NCBI RefSeq assembly: GCF_030814435.1
Contig: NZ_JAUSUW010000020.1
Location: 1-57,026, forward strand
Reading direction: 5' to 3'
Length of the DNA: 57,026 bases
Source: Peteryoungia aggregata LMG 23059
Lineage (GTDB): Bacteria > Pseudomonadota > Alphaproteobacteria > Rhizobiales > Rhizobiaceae
Shown one piece after another: positions 9,468 through 17,616 of this stretch. A program made the position numbers and the translations under genes. How positions within the stretch are numbered: the first letter of the stretch is position 1; each line of letters opens with the position of its first letter. Below the pieces are notes generated by a model. The model was not told where the DNA came from, made no database searches, and worked only from the letters and a program-made list of their open reading frames with translations.

Positions 9468-10286
9468 TCAGAACGTGGCCGGCGTGTTGATCCAGATGAG
9501 CACGGTCTCGCCACTCGATATATTGCGCCACGAATGTGGCCGGCGGCTTTCGAAGTAGAAGCTGTCGCCGGCATGGAGTTCGAAGAACTTGTCCCCGTCC
9601 AGAATGATCTCGAGGCTTCCAGCGAGCATGTGGATGAACTCTTCGCCCTCGTGCTGGTAGGCACCCTCGCTGGAGGCACCGGGAGCCAACTGGAACCGGT
9701 TGCATTCCATCTGGTTGCGCCCCTCCGCCAGAACCTGGACCGCGACACCGGAGGACGTGGTCGGCCATGACGGCCACTTGCCATCGCGGATCAGCGACTC
9801 GCCACCGCGCCCCTCTTCTTGCCCGCTCAGCGACGCGAGCGTCGTACCGAGATGGCGCGCCACCTCGTGAAGGGCCGTGAAGGAAAGCCCCTGCGACGTG
9901 CGCTCGAATGTGGAGAGCTGCGAAACCGAAACGCCGGTGGCCTGCGCGACACTTTCGAGCGTCTTGCTGGCGTCGCGTCGTAGGCGTCGGATGCGGCTTC
10001 CCGGCCGGATATCCGCCGCGTCATCGTCGACATCTGAGGCATCCTCCTCGATCTCTGCAGAGATCTCGCGCAGCGTCTCCCGGATCGCCGCGGGGTTGAG
10101 GCCCCGCTCGCTCCTGAGCCAGGCAATCCGCTTCAGACGATCCACCAGTATGCGATCATAGAGCCGCTGGCCCGTCTCGGTTCGGATCGGCTGGATGAGA
10201 TCCTGCGTCTCCCACAGGCGTAGGGTGGACGGGGAAACCCCAGCCATTCTCGCCGCCTCTGCAATCTTGAACCGGATATCTTCCAC
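9468..10286 (-). CDS. Three-domain regulator: MerR HTH, XRE HTH and cupin
   Basis: This 272-residue regulator combines three modules. The N-terminus is MerR-like (about residues 5-75; FKIAEAARMAGVSPSTLRLW and GLNPAAIRETL). An XRE-type helix-turn-helix follows (about 95-155; RIRRLRRDASKTLESVAQAT). The C-terminus is a cupin barrel (about 190-270; YQHEGEEFIHMLAGSLEI and LHAGDSFYFESRRPHSWRN) that could bind a small ligand or metal. It is transcribed away from gabT-gabD, so it probably senses GABA, succinate semialdehyde or a related compound and controls those genes. XRE-cupin regulators such as PuuR govern putrescine/GABA genes in other bacteria. The extra MerR domain is the odd part. Confidence 0.85.
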   Translation of the reverse strand: MEDIRFKIAEAARMAGVSPSTLRLWETQDLIQPIRTETGQRLYDRILVDRLKRIAWLRSERGLNPAAIRETLREISAEIEEDASDVDDDAADIRPGSRIRRLRRDASKTLESVAQATGVSVSQLSTFERTSQGLSFTALHEVARHLGTTLASLSGQEEGRGGESLIRDGKWPSWPTTSSGVAVQVLAEGRNQMECNRFQLAPGASSEGAYQHEGEEFIHMLAGSLEIILDGDKFFELHAGDSFYFESRRPHSWRNISSGETVLIWINTPATF

Positions 10287-10346
10287 GCGTCCCTCTACGA
10301 AATCTCGCAGTCATGGGTGATAATGCCGCCAAGGCATATTGCAAGT

Positions 10347-10363
10347 CTACAGAAAAAATGTAG
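10347..10363. promoter_or_regulatory. Candidate operator between regulator and gabT
   Basis: CTACA (10347-10351) and TGTAG (10359-10363) form a perfect inverted repeat around GAAAAAA, about 60 bases before the regulator start and 70 before gabT. A TTGCAA hexamer overlaps its left flank. It is a plausible site for the divergent regulator; the match is short. Confidence 0.35.
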
Positions 10364-10432
10364 GAAATATCTCAGCGCGCGATCAAAGACCGAAACGACG
10401 CCGCTGGCCACCCTTCGCACAGGATGAAAACG

Positions 10433-11713
10433 ATGAAGAACGCCGAAATCTCAGCCCGCAAGAATGACGCCATTTCCCGCGGCGTTGGCATGACCACGCA
10501 GATCTATGCCGACAAGGCTGAGAATTCGGAGATCTGGGATGTCGAAGGCCGACGCTACATCGACTTCGCCGGCGGCATCGCGGTTCTCAACACCGGTCAT
10601 CGCCACCCGAAGGTGGTTGAAGCCGTGAAGGCACAGCTCGACCGCTTTACGCACACCTGCCACCAGGTCGTCCCTTACGAAAACTACGTCGCGCTCGCTG
10701 AGCGCTTGAACAAGATCGTACCCGGCAACTTCGAGAAGAAGACGATCTTCGCAACAACAGGCGCCGAAGCCGTCGAAAACGCGATCAAGATCGCCCGATG
10801 CGCCACCGGCCGCTCTGCCGTGATCGCGTTTACCGGCGGCTTCCATGGCCGTACCTTCCTCGGCATGGCGCTGACCGGCAAGGTCGTGCCCTACAAGGTC
10901 GGCTTCGGCCCGATGATGGGCGACGTCTTCCACGTTCCCTTCCCGCTCGAAATGCACGGCATCGACGTCGAGACCTCGCTCGACGTACTCGACAAGCTGT
11001 TCAAGGCAGATGTCGACCCGAAGCGCGTTGCAGCCATCATTCTTGAGCCGGTCCAGGGCGAAGGCGGTTTCTACGACGTGCCGCGTGCCCTGATGAAGGC
11101 GCTGCGCGAGATCTGCGACCAGCACGGCATCCTGCTCGTCGCCGACGAAGTGCAGACCGGCTTTGCCCGCACCGGCAAGCTCTTCGCCATGGAACACTAT
11201 GATGTGGTTCCGGACCTGACGACGATGGCCAAGAGCCTCGCCGGCGGCTTCCCGCTCTCCGCCGTCACCGGCCGCGCCGAGCTGATGGATGCTCCCGGCC
11301 CCGGTGGTCTCGGCGGCACCTATGCCGGCAACCCGCTGGCGATCGCAGCCGCCCATGCTGTCCTCGACGTCATCGAGGAAGAGCAGCTTTGCGACCGCGC
11401 CAACCAGCTGGGCAACCGTCTGAAGCAGCGCCTCGAAGCGATCCGCGCCGACGTTCCGCACATCATGGACATCCGCGGCCTCGGCTTCATGAACGCCGTC
11501 GAATTCAAGATCCCGGGAACCGACAAGCCGAATGCGGATTTCACCAATGCGGTGCGTCTGAAGGCGCTGGAAAAGGGCCTGATCCTTTTGACCTGCGGCG
11601 TCTACAGCAACGTAATCCGCTTCCTCGCCCCGATCACCATTCAGGACGAGGTCTTCAACGAGGCGCTCGACCTGATCGAAGCCTCGATCCGTGAAGTCGC
11701 AGCAGGAGCCTGA
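10433..11713 (+). CDS. gabT: 4-aminobutyrate aminotransferase
   Basis: This PLP enzyme moves the amino group of GABA to 2-oxoglutarate, giving succinate semialdehyde and glutamate. The 426-residue class III aminotransferase has the expected motifs: EIWDVEGRRYIDFAGGIAVLN, the TGAEAVENAIKIAR cofactor loop, AFTGGFHGRT, VADEVQTGFARTGK with the ring-nitrogen Asp, and TTMAKSLAGGFPLSAV with the Schiff-base Lys. ATG 10433 is chosen over ATG 10424 because AGGA (10421-10424) is correctly spaced only for the later one, and 426 residues is the usual length. gabD follows after 3 bases, so the two are co-transcribed. Confidence 0.95.
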   Translation: MKNAEISARKNDAISRGVGMTTQIYADKAENSEIWDVEGRRYIDFAGGIAVLNTGHRHPKVVEAVKAQLDRFTHTCHQVVPYENYVALAERLNKIVPGNFEKKTIFATTGAEAVENAIKIARCATGRSAVIAFTGGFHGRTFLGMALTGKVVPYKVGFGPMMGDVFHVPFPLEMHGIDVETSLDVLDKLFKADVDPKRVAAIILEPVQGEGGFYDVPRALMKALREICDQHGILLVADEVQTGFARTGKLFAMEHYDVVPDLTTMAKSLAGGFPLSAVTGRAELMDAPGPGGLGGTYAGNPLAIAAAHAVLDVIEEEQLCDRANQLGNRLKQRLEAIRADVPHIMDIRGLGFMNAVEFKIPGTDKPNADFTNAVRLKALEKGLILLTCGVYSNVIRFLAPITIQDEVFNEALDLIEASIREVAAGA

Positions 11714-11716
11714 GGC

Positions 11717-13201
11717 ATGACCCTTTCGAAAGTTCTCACTGACAAGCTGAAGGACCCGACACTGGCGACCGACAAGTCGCTGGTCGGCAATGATTGGCTG
11801 GCCGCAAGCCAGTCTGGTAAGACCTTCGAGGTCACCAACCCGGCAACCGGCGAAGTGATCGCGGTACTTCCGGACCTCAACAAGGCGGAAGTGACAAAGG
11901 CGATCGACGCCGCCCACACGGCCCAGAAGGCTTGGGCGAAGAAGACCGGCAAGGAGCGCGCCGCCGTGCTCCGCAAGCTGAACGACCTGATGGTCGCCAA
12001 TGCCGACGACCTCGCGACCATCCTGACCATGGAAATGGGCAAGCCCTGGCCGGAAGCCCGTGGCGAGATCCTCTACGGCGCATCCTATGTCGAGTGGTTC
12101 GCCGAAGAAGCCAAGCGCGTCTACGGCGACACGATCCCCGGCCACCAGGCCGACAAGCGGATCATGGTCATCAAGCAGCCGGTCGGCGTCGTCGGCGCGA
12201 TCACACCGTGGAACTTCCCGAACGCCATGCTCGCCCGCAAGGTCGCTCCCGCACTTGCCGTCGGCTGCGCGATGGTATCCAAGCCCGCCGCCCAGACGCC
12301 ACTCTCGGCCTTGGCTCTTGCCATCCTCGCCGAGCGCGCCGGTTTGCCCGCCGGCCTGTTCTCGGTGCTGACCTCGACCGATGCGGCCATGATCGGCCAG
12401 GAACTCTGCGCCAATGACAAGGTCCGCAAGCTGACCTTCACCGGCTCCACCAATGTCGGCCGCATCCTGATGCGCCAGGGTGCCGATCAGATCATGAAGC
12501 TGGGTCTTGAACTCGGCGGCAATGCGCCCTTCATTGTCTTCGACGATGCAGATCTCGATGCCGCCGTCGAAGGCGCGATGATCTCCAAGTATCGCAATGC
12601 CGGCCAGACCTGCGTCTGCGCCAACCGCCTCTATGTGCAGGCGGGTGTTTATGATGCCTTTGCCAAGAAGCTGGCAGAGAAGGTGGGACAGCTGAAGGTC
12701 GGCAACGGTTTTGCGGAAGGTGTGACCACTGGCCCGCTGATCGATGCCAAGGCCATCGAGAAGGTCAAGGAACACGTCGCCGACGCCGTATCGAAGGGCG
12801 CCAAGATCGCGCTCGGCGGCAGCGGCGCAGAAGCGGGCGAGCTGTTCTTCCAGCCCACCATCCTGACCGGCGTCACCACCGCGATGAAGGTTGCGACCGA
12901 AGAGACCTTCGGACCGGTCGCTCCGCTTTTCAAGTTCGAGACCGAAGAGGAAGTGGTTGAGCTCGCCAACGCCACCGAATTCGGCCTTGCCTCCTACTTC
13001 TACTCGAAGGACATCGCGAAGATCTTCCGGGTCGCGGAAGCCCTGGAATACGGCATGGTCGGCGTCAACACCGGCCTGATCTCCACCGAGGTCGCGCCCT
13101 TCGGTGGCATCAAGCAGTCCGGTCTCGGTCGCGAAGGCTCGAAATACGGCATCGATGACTATACCGAGATCAAGTACATCTGCCTCGGCGGCATTGCCTG
13201 A
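11717..13201 (+). CDS. gabD: Succinate-semialdehyde dehydrogenase
   Basis: Oxidises succinate semialdehyde to succinate, completing the GABA shunt begun by gabT. The 494-residue aldehyde dehydrogenase has the PWNFPNAMLARKVAPALAVG cofactor/active-site stretch, FTGSTNVGR, the catalytic Glu in LELGGNAPFIVFDDAD, and the catalytic Cys in NAGQTCVCANR. The presence of KPAAQTP and the close match to GabD-type enzymes suggest NADP use, which is inferred. AGGAG lies 13 bases before the start, inside the end of gabT. A hairpin ends the transcript just after the stop. Confidence 0.95.
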   Translation: MTLSKVLTDKLKDPTLATDKSLVGNDWLAASQSGKTFEVTNPATGEVIAVLPDLNKAEVTKAIDAAHTAQKAWAKKTGKERAAVLRKLNDLMVANADDLATILTMEMGKPWPEARGEILYGASYVEWFAEEAKRVYGDTIPGHQADKRIMVIKQPVGVVGAITPWNFPNAMLARKVAPALAVGCAMVSKPAAQTPLSALALAILAERAGLPAGLFSVLTSTDAAMIGQELCANDKVRKLTFTGSTNVGRILMRQGADQIMKLGLELGGNAPFIVFDDADLDAAVEGAMISKYRNAGQTCVCANRLYVQAGVYDAFAKKLAEKVGQLKVGNGFAEGVTTGPLIDAKAIEKVKEHVADAVSKGAKIALGGSGAEAGELFFQPTILTGVTTAMKVATEETFGPVAPLFKFETEEEVVELANATEFGLASYFYSKDIAKIFRVAEALEYGMVGVNTGLISTEVAPFGGIKQSGLGREGSKYGIDDYTEIKYICLGGIA

Positions 13202-13209
13202 TCACGGCA

Positions 13210-14163
13210 TCAGGATCCCCGGCCAGGCTGGGGATCCTTCTCTAAGGGACTCCTGGCGAACAATTGGTCGGCGACAGCGCCTGCCAGCTTCGCCAGCGCC
13301 TGGAAGTGGCCTCCACGCATCGATGCCCGGCGCCAGAAGAAGCCGATATCCCGCGTTCCCTCCCAATCTGTGATGGTAAGCAGGCGAATACCCTCGTCCT
13401 TCGCCACCTCGGATCGGACATACAGTTCCGGAAAAAGCGAAAGCCCCATCTCGATCGAGACCATCTGCCGGATCGCATCAAGGCTTGATCCCTCGTATTC
13501 CAGAGCGAGGATGGCACCGGACATGTCGGCGAGCTTGCGCACCTCGTCCATCAGCCGGTGCCCAGGGCCCAGCGTCAGCATTCGAGCCCCCTTCAGCGCC
13601 GCCATCGGCACGCTTTCCATCTGCGCCAGAGGATGGTCCTTGGGAACCCCGAGAAAGATCCGCTCGCTACAGATCTGCTCCGATACGAAGTCCTCCTGTC
13701 CGAACGGGATCGGGCCGAGGCCACAATCCGTCTCGCCCTGCAACACGGCTCTTTCCAGAAGTCTGGGACGGTCCTCACGGATGTACAACTTAAGGTCCGG
13801 ATGCCGGAGATGCAGCCGTGGCAGCAGATGCGGCAGGAAATACGGCCCGAACGATGGCGCAACGCCGAGCCTGATGGAACCGCCCAGATTGCCTTTGGAA
13901 CTGGTAGCGAGAACCCGGATTTCATCCAGCCCATTCAGGATGATCTTGGCGGCTTGAATGATCTCGAGACCAACAGGGGTGGGCGCCACCTGCCCCGGCA
14001 TACGGTCGATCAAGGTGACCCCCAGCTGCTTTTCGAGCAGGGCAACCTGAACAGAGAGCGTCGGCTGCGACACGTGGCAGCGCTTTGCCGCCTCCCCGAA
14101 ATGGCCTGTCTCCCCGAGAGCGACGAGATATTCCAATTGCCGATGACTTGGGCGGAAAGGCAT
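13210..14163 (-). CDS. OxyR-like LysR regulator lacking redox cysteines
   Basis: This 317-residue LysR protein has an N-terminal winged helix (about residues 5-65; HFGEAAKRCHVSQPTLSVQV) and a substrate-binding domain. It is clearly closest to OxyR (SHRQLEYLVALGETGHF, LGVAPSFGPYFLPHLLPRLH). Aligned by eye to E. coli OxyR, the peroxide-sensing Cys199 and Cys208 fall at Arg203 and Ala212 (GHRLMDEVRKLADMSG). It should therefore not sense peroxide by the disulfide route. ATG 14163 is fixed by GGAGG just upstream; a longer frame to 14217 lacks such a site. It is divergent from the DUF465 gene and has an OxyR-type palindrome over its own ribosome-binding site. Confidence 0.88.
   Translation of the reverse strand: MPFRPSHRQLEYLVALGETGHFGEAAKRCHVSQPTLSVQVALLEKQLGVTLIDRMPGQVAPTPVGLEIIQAAKIILNGLDEIRVLATSSKGNLGGSIRLGVAPSFGPYFLPHLLPRLHLRHPDLKLYIREDRPRLLERAVLQGETDCGLGPIPFGQEDFVSEQICSERIFLGVPKDHPLAQMESVPMAALKGARMLTLGPGHRLMDEVRKLADMSGAILALEYEGSSLDAIRQMVSIEMGLSLFPELYVRSEVAKDEGIRLLTITDWEGTRDIGFFWRRASMRGGHFQALAKLAGAVADQLFARSPLEKDPQPGRGS
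13212..13238 (+). terminator. gabTD terminator overlapping the next gene's end
   Basis: AGGATCCCC (13212-13220) pairs with GGGGATCCT (13230-13238), followed by TCTCT. It lies within the last codons of the convergent OxyR-like gene, so those codons also form the terminator stem. Confidence 0.6.
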
Positions 14164-14170
14164 GGGACCT

Positions 14171-14189
14171 CCATAGAGAATATCTATGG
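14171..14189. promoter_or_regulatory. OxyR-type palindrome over regulator RBS
   Basis: CCATAGA (14171-14177), spacer GAATA, TCTATGG (14183-14189): a perfect inverted repeat containing ATAG-N7-CTAT, the half-site pattern of OxyR binding. It begins 8 bases before the OxyR-like start codon and overlaps its GGAGG. It suits autoregulation and, being 74 bases from the divergent DUF465 gene, perhaps control of that gene too. Confidence 0.55.
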
Positions 14190-14262
14190 AGATGATACAA
14201 TCAATCAATTGGAACAATCAACTTCGACACCTCATATTCGGGTGGTACGAAAGGAGATCGCC

Positions 14263-14490
14263 ATGAAGCAACTGCTGAAAGCCCTGAGAGCCCGCCACTC
14301 GATCGTCGCCGCGAAGATCGATGAGGAACAGCGTCGTCCGCAGCCGGACGGGATTCGGGTGCGCGCCTTGAAGAAGATCAGGCTGCACCTGAAGGAGCAG
14401 ATCATGTTGCTGGAACAGGGCGACGCCATGAAGGCACCGATCGCCCGCTCCAAGGCGTCCAACTTCGGCACCCTTCTCGCCGGACGCTGA
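14263..14490 (+). CDS. DUF465 (YdcH-like) small helical protein
   Basis: This 75-residue, highly charged, all-helical protein carries the DUF465/YdcH pattern: LRARHSIVAAKIDEEQRRP, then PDGIRVRALKKIRLHLKEQI, i.e. two helices joined by a short Pro-containing turn. The function of the family is unknown. The start is clear: AAGGAGATCGCC precedes the ATG. The C-terminal 20 residues are less ordered. It is divergent from the OxyR-like regulator, with 99 bases between the starts, and two hairpins follow it before efp. Confidence 0.8.
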   Translation: MKQLLKALRARHSIVAAKIDEEQRRPQPDGIRVRALKKIRLHLKEQIMLLEQGDAMKAPIARSKASNFGTLLAGR

Positions 14491-14534
14491 GCACGCTTGC
14501 GCTCCGTGATGGCGCATCGTGACCGGCGAGAGCG

Positions 14535-14563
14535 GCCGGCGGGGCACCCTGCGCCCCGCCGGC
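14535..14563 (+). terminator. Hairpin after DUF465 gene
   Basis: GCCGGCGGGGC (14535-14545) and GCCCCGCCGGC (14553-14563) form an 11-bp GC-rich stem. The T-tract after it is poor (ATTTCGCCTT), so it may be a weak terminator or a stabilising 3' hairpin. Confidence 0.5.
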
Positions 14564-14590
14564 ATTTCGCCTTATAGAACTCTGTGAATC

Positions 14591-14624
14591 AAGAAGCCCG
14601 GCGTTGGTCAACGCCGGGCTTCTT
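14591..14624. terminator. Bidirectional terminator between DUF465 gene and efp
   Basis: A perfect 15-bp inverted repeat, AAGAAGCCCGGCGTT (14591-14605) and AACGCCGGGCTTCTT (14610-14624), with loop GGTC. A-rich and T-rich ends let it act for both converging genes; efp ends at 14646. Confidence 0.8.
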
Positions 14625-14645
14625 GGATTTGATACCGGATCGAAC

Positions 14646-15215
14646 TTAGTTCTTGGCGCGTTCGACGTAGGAATTGTCTTCGGTCGCAATCACCACGCGG
14701 ATGCCGGCGTCGACATGCGGCGGCACCATTGTGCGGATGCCGTTCGACAGGATCGCCGGCTTGTAAGACGACGATGCCGTCTGGCCCTTCACGACCGGCT
14801 CGGTCTCGACGATCTCGAGCGTCACGTGACGCGGCAGCTGGATGGCAAGCGCCACGCCTTCGTGCATGGACAGGATGCAGACCATACCTTCCTGCAGATA
14901 GGCCTTCTGGTCGCCCATGGTTTCGACATCAACGACGACTTGGTCGTAGTTCTCAGGGTTCATGAAGTGGAAGCCTTCGCCGTCCTCGTAGAGGAACTGG
15001 TGGTTCACGTCTTCAACGAACGCGCGCTCGACCTGCTCCGTCGTGCGCCAGCGCTCGGACACCTTCACGCCATCGACGATACGGCGCATGTTGACCTGGG
15101 TGACCGGCGTACCCTTGCCCGGGTGGAAGTTCTCGGCAGTCAGCACGACATAGAGCTTGCCGTCCACGTCGATGACATTGCCCTTGCGCACGGACGAGGC
15201 GATAATCTTGACCAT
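14646..15215 (-). CDS. efp: Elongation factor P
   Basis: EF-P binds between the P and E sites of the ribosome and rescues stalling at consecutive prolines. The 189-residue protein has the KOW-like N-domain and two OB domains. The modified tip is HPGKGTPV with Lys34, the residue that EpmA lysylates in bacteria of this type. The C-terminus carries the usual VVKGQTASSSYKPA stretch. ATG 15215 gives standard length; the frame runs open to 15380. The lysylation enzymes EpmA and EpmB are encoded divergently right next to it, so target and modifiers are together. Confidence 0.96.
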   Translation of the reverse strand: MVKIIASSVRKGNVIDVDGKLYVVLTAENFHPGKGTPVTQVNMRRIVDGVKVSERWRTTEQVERAFVEDVNHQFLYEDGEGFHFMNPENYDQVVVDVETMGDQKAYLQEGMVCILSMHEGVALAIQLPRHVTLEIVETEPVVKGQTASSSYKPAILSNGIRTMVPPHVDAGIRVVIATEDNSYVERAKN

Positions 15216-15352
15216 TGGAATTCCTTGTATCTGCGTAAGACCCGTCGTAAAGGACGGCGGTCCCGACGGACCTCTATGAATTTCTCGGGCGCAACTAACC
15301 CAAATCCGGCAAAATAGCCAGCCCGTGTTGAGAAATGGACCGAGATTCCGGC

Positions 15353-16420
15353 ATGATTGACAGCCGCCGATCATCCCCACCGTGGTGGCGCGCTTCCGTG
15401 CATGCGGATCGGCGTCCCCTTCTCATCGGCCGTAATCGCATCCAGGCCGCATTCCGCGCGCACTTCGCCGAACAGGACTTCGTCGAGGTCGACACCGCGA
15501 CGCTTCAGGTTTCCCCGGGCAATGAGGCCCATCTGCATGCTTTCCAAACCGCAGCGATCGGCCACGATGGATCAGCGGTGGCTCTTTACCTGCACACATC
15601 GCCGGAATTCGCCTGCAAGAAACTGCTCGCAGCAGGCGAGCCGAAAATCGCATGTTTCGCCCATGTCTACCGCAATCGGGAACGCGGCCCTCTGCACCAT
15701 CCGGAATTCACCATGCTGGAATGGTATCGCGTGGGCGCGGGCTATGAACGGCTGATGCAGGACTGTGCCGATCTGATCGCGCTCGCCGCGCGGACTGCCG
15801 GCACACAGCAATTTGCCTATGGCGGCAAAACCGTTGACCCTTTCGCAGAACCGGAACGCATCTCGGTAGCAGACGCCTTTGCTCGCCACGCAGGCATCGA
15901 CCTGTTGGCCACCATTGCCGCAGATGGCAGCACGGATCGAAACGCACTATTTAAGCAGTTGCAGGCCGCCGGAATGCGCGTTGCAGAAGACGATACCTGG
16001 GCGGATCTGTTCAGCCGGGTGATCGTGGAAAAGGTCGAACCGAACCTCGGCATTGGCCGCGTCACCATTCTCGACCGCTACCCTGTCGCCGAAGCTGCAC
16101 TGGCCCGTCCATGCTCCGACGAGCCGCGCGTGGCCGAACGTTTCGAGGTCTATGCCTGTGGTGTCGAGCTTGCCAACGCCTTCGGCGAACTGACCGACCC
16201 GGCCGAACAGCGCCGCCGTTTCGAAGCCGAAATGGCCGAAAAACAACGTGTCTATGGCGAGACCTACCCGCTTGACGAAGACTTCCTGGAAGCGCTGGCA
16301 CACATGCCGGAGGCCTCGGGCATCGCGCTCGGTTTTGACCGCCTCGTCATGCTGGCAACAGGGGCGCTGAGGATCGAACAGGTGATCTGGGCACCGGTAG
16401 CGGAGACCCATCTTGGCTGA
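15353..16420 (+). CDS. epmA: EF-P beta-lysine ligase EpmA
   Basis: EpmA (GenX/PoxA/YjeA) is a truncated class II lysyl-tRNA-synthetase relative that attaches beta-lysine to EF-P. It lacks the tRNA-anticodon domain, and at about 355 residues this protein fits. Motif 2 is seen as YRNRERGPLHHPEFTMLEWY, motif 3 as GIALGFDRLVML, and VYACGVELANAFGELTD is the typical EpmA/LysRS core. ATG 15353 is chosen because homologues begin close to PWWRASVHADRRP; ATG 15335 would add six residues, and neither has a strong ribosome-binding site. It overlaps epmB by 8 bases. Confidence 0.93.
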   Translation: MIDSRRSSPPWWRASVHADRRPLLIGRNRIQAAFRAHFAEQDFVEVDTATLQVSPGNEAHLHAFQTAAIGHDGSAVALYLHTSPEFACKKLLAAGEPKIACFAHVYRNRERGPLHHPEFTMLEWYRVGAGYERLMQDCADLIALAARTAGTQQFAYGGKTVDPFAEPERISVADAFARHAGIDLLATIAADGSTDRNALFKQLQAAGMRVAEDDTWADLFSRVIVEKVEPNLGIGRVTILDRYPVAEAALARPCSDEPRVAERFEVYACGVELANAFGELTDPAEQRRRFEAEMAEKQRVYGETYPLDEDFLEALAHMPEASGIALGFDRLVMLATGALRIEQVIWAPVAETHLG

Positions 16421-17456
16421 GGTGACCCTGCGCACCGTCGGCGACCTCGTGTCAGAGGGCCTCGTCCGAGCCGAAGCGGCAACCGACATCGAGGCGGTCG
16501 CCGAGCGCTATGCCATCGCCCTGACGCCAACCGTCCGAGCGCTGATCGACACGGGCAATCCCCATGACCCGATCGCAGCACAATATGTGCCGACGGCAGC
16601 GGAACTCGTCGAGCATCCCGACGAACGTGCTGACCCGATCGGCGATCATCCGCATTCTCCGGTCGATGGCATAGTGCATCGCTATCCCGACCGTGTTCTG
16701 TTAAAACTCGTGCATGTCTGTCCGGTCTACTGCCGCTTCTGCTTCCGCCGCGAGATGGTCGGTCCGCAGGGAGATGGCAACCTCTCCACCGATGCCCTTC
16801 GAAAGGCGCTGGACTACATTCGTGCGGACGATCGGATCTGGGAAGTGATCCTCACAGGTGGTGATCCGCTGATCCTCTCGCCGCGGCGGCTCAAGGAGGT
16901 GATGCAGGAACTGGCGACGATCGCCCATGTCCGCATCGTCCGGATCCACAGCCGCGTGCCTGCAGTCGATCCGGCGCGCATTTCCGATAGCCTCCTCGAC
17001 GCCCTGAGGGCATCCGGGAAGACGCTCTTCATCGCCCTGCATGTCAATCATGCGCGCGAGCTCACGGCGGAGGTCCGCGCCGCCTCGGCCCGTCTCGCCG
17101 CATCGGGCGTAAATCTCGTCAGCCAGAGCGTGCTGCTCAAAGGCGTCAACGACGACGCTGACACGCTCGCGGACCTGATGCGTGCCTTCGTCGAGATCGG
17201 CGTGAAGCCCTATTACCTTCATCATCCAGACCTGGCGCCTGGCACGGGCCACTTCCGCCTGACCATTGCGGAGGGGCAGGCCATCATGCGCGAGCTGCGC
17301 AGCAAGGTATCAGGGCTTTGCATCCCTCACTACATTCTCGACCTTCCTGGCGGCTTCGGAAAGGTTGAGGTAGGAACGGACGCCTTGCGTGAGGTTGCAC
17401 CAAATCGGTACATCGCGCTCGACCGCCATGGCAACCAACAGGTTTACGAGGGCTAA
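16413..17456 (+). CDS. epmB: EF-P (R)-beta-lysine synthase EpmB (radical SAM)
   Basis: EpmB is a lysine 2,3-aminomutase homologue that makes the (R)-beta-lysine used by EpmA. The 347-residue protein has the radical-SAM cluster motif CPVYCRFCFRRE (CxxxCxxC), the EVILTGGDPLILSPRRL segment, HSRVPAVDPARI, and the PLP-binding region near the C-terminus (IPHYILDLPGGFGKV). The frame begins with TTG at 16413, inside the end of epmA, with CGGAGA about 8 bases upstream; a GTG at 16422 is the alternative. The overlap implies translational coupling. No EpmC hydroxylase gene was seen nearby. Confidence 0.93.
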   Translation: MAEVTLRTVGDLVSEGLVRAEAATDIEAVAERYAIALTPTVRALIDTGNPHDPIAAQYVPTAAELVEHPDERADPIGDHPHSPVDGIVHRYPDRVLLKLVHVCPVYCRFCFRREMVGPQGDGNLSTDALRKALDYIRADDRIWEVILTGGDPLILSPRRLKEVMQELATIAHVRIVRIHSRVPAVDPARISDSLLDALRASGKTLFIALHVNHARELTAEVRAASARLAASGVNLVSQSVLLKGVNDDADTLADLMRAFVEIGVKPYYLHHPDLAPGTGHFRLTIAEGQAIMRELRSKVSGLCIPHYILDLPGGFGKVEVGTDALREVAPNRYIALDRHGNQQVYEG

Positions 17457-17573
17457 AGCCGACGAAACAAGCGAATTGACGGTCATCACGATGCTTTTTG
17501 AACAGTATCCGCGCACCATTCATTCCGATTTTACCGAATTGTTTAGCGGAAACTTCGTCTTTCCTCTGTAAGA

Positions 17574-17600
17574 AATCGCTCAATAGAAATTTGAGTGATT
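17574..17600 (+). promoter_or_regulatory. Hairpin before the carrier-protein operon
   Basis: AATCGCTCAA (17574-17583) and TTGAGTGATT (17591-17600) form a 10-bp stem with one G-U pair and a 7-base loop TAGAAAT. It ends 3 bases before the ribosome-binding site of the carrier-protein gene, so it could be an operator or an RNA structure affecting translation. Confidence 0.4.
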
Positions 17601-17616
17601 GCTTGGAGGCAAACAG

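Noticed and set aside
10451..12775. 774-residue minus-strand frame
   Set aside because: It lies antisense to gabT and gabD, whose motifs are intact. The frame is a codon-bias shadow common in GC-rich DNA.
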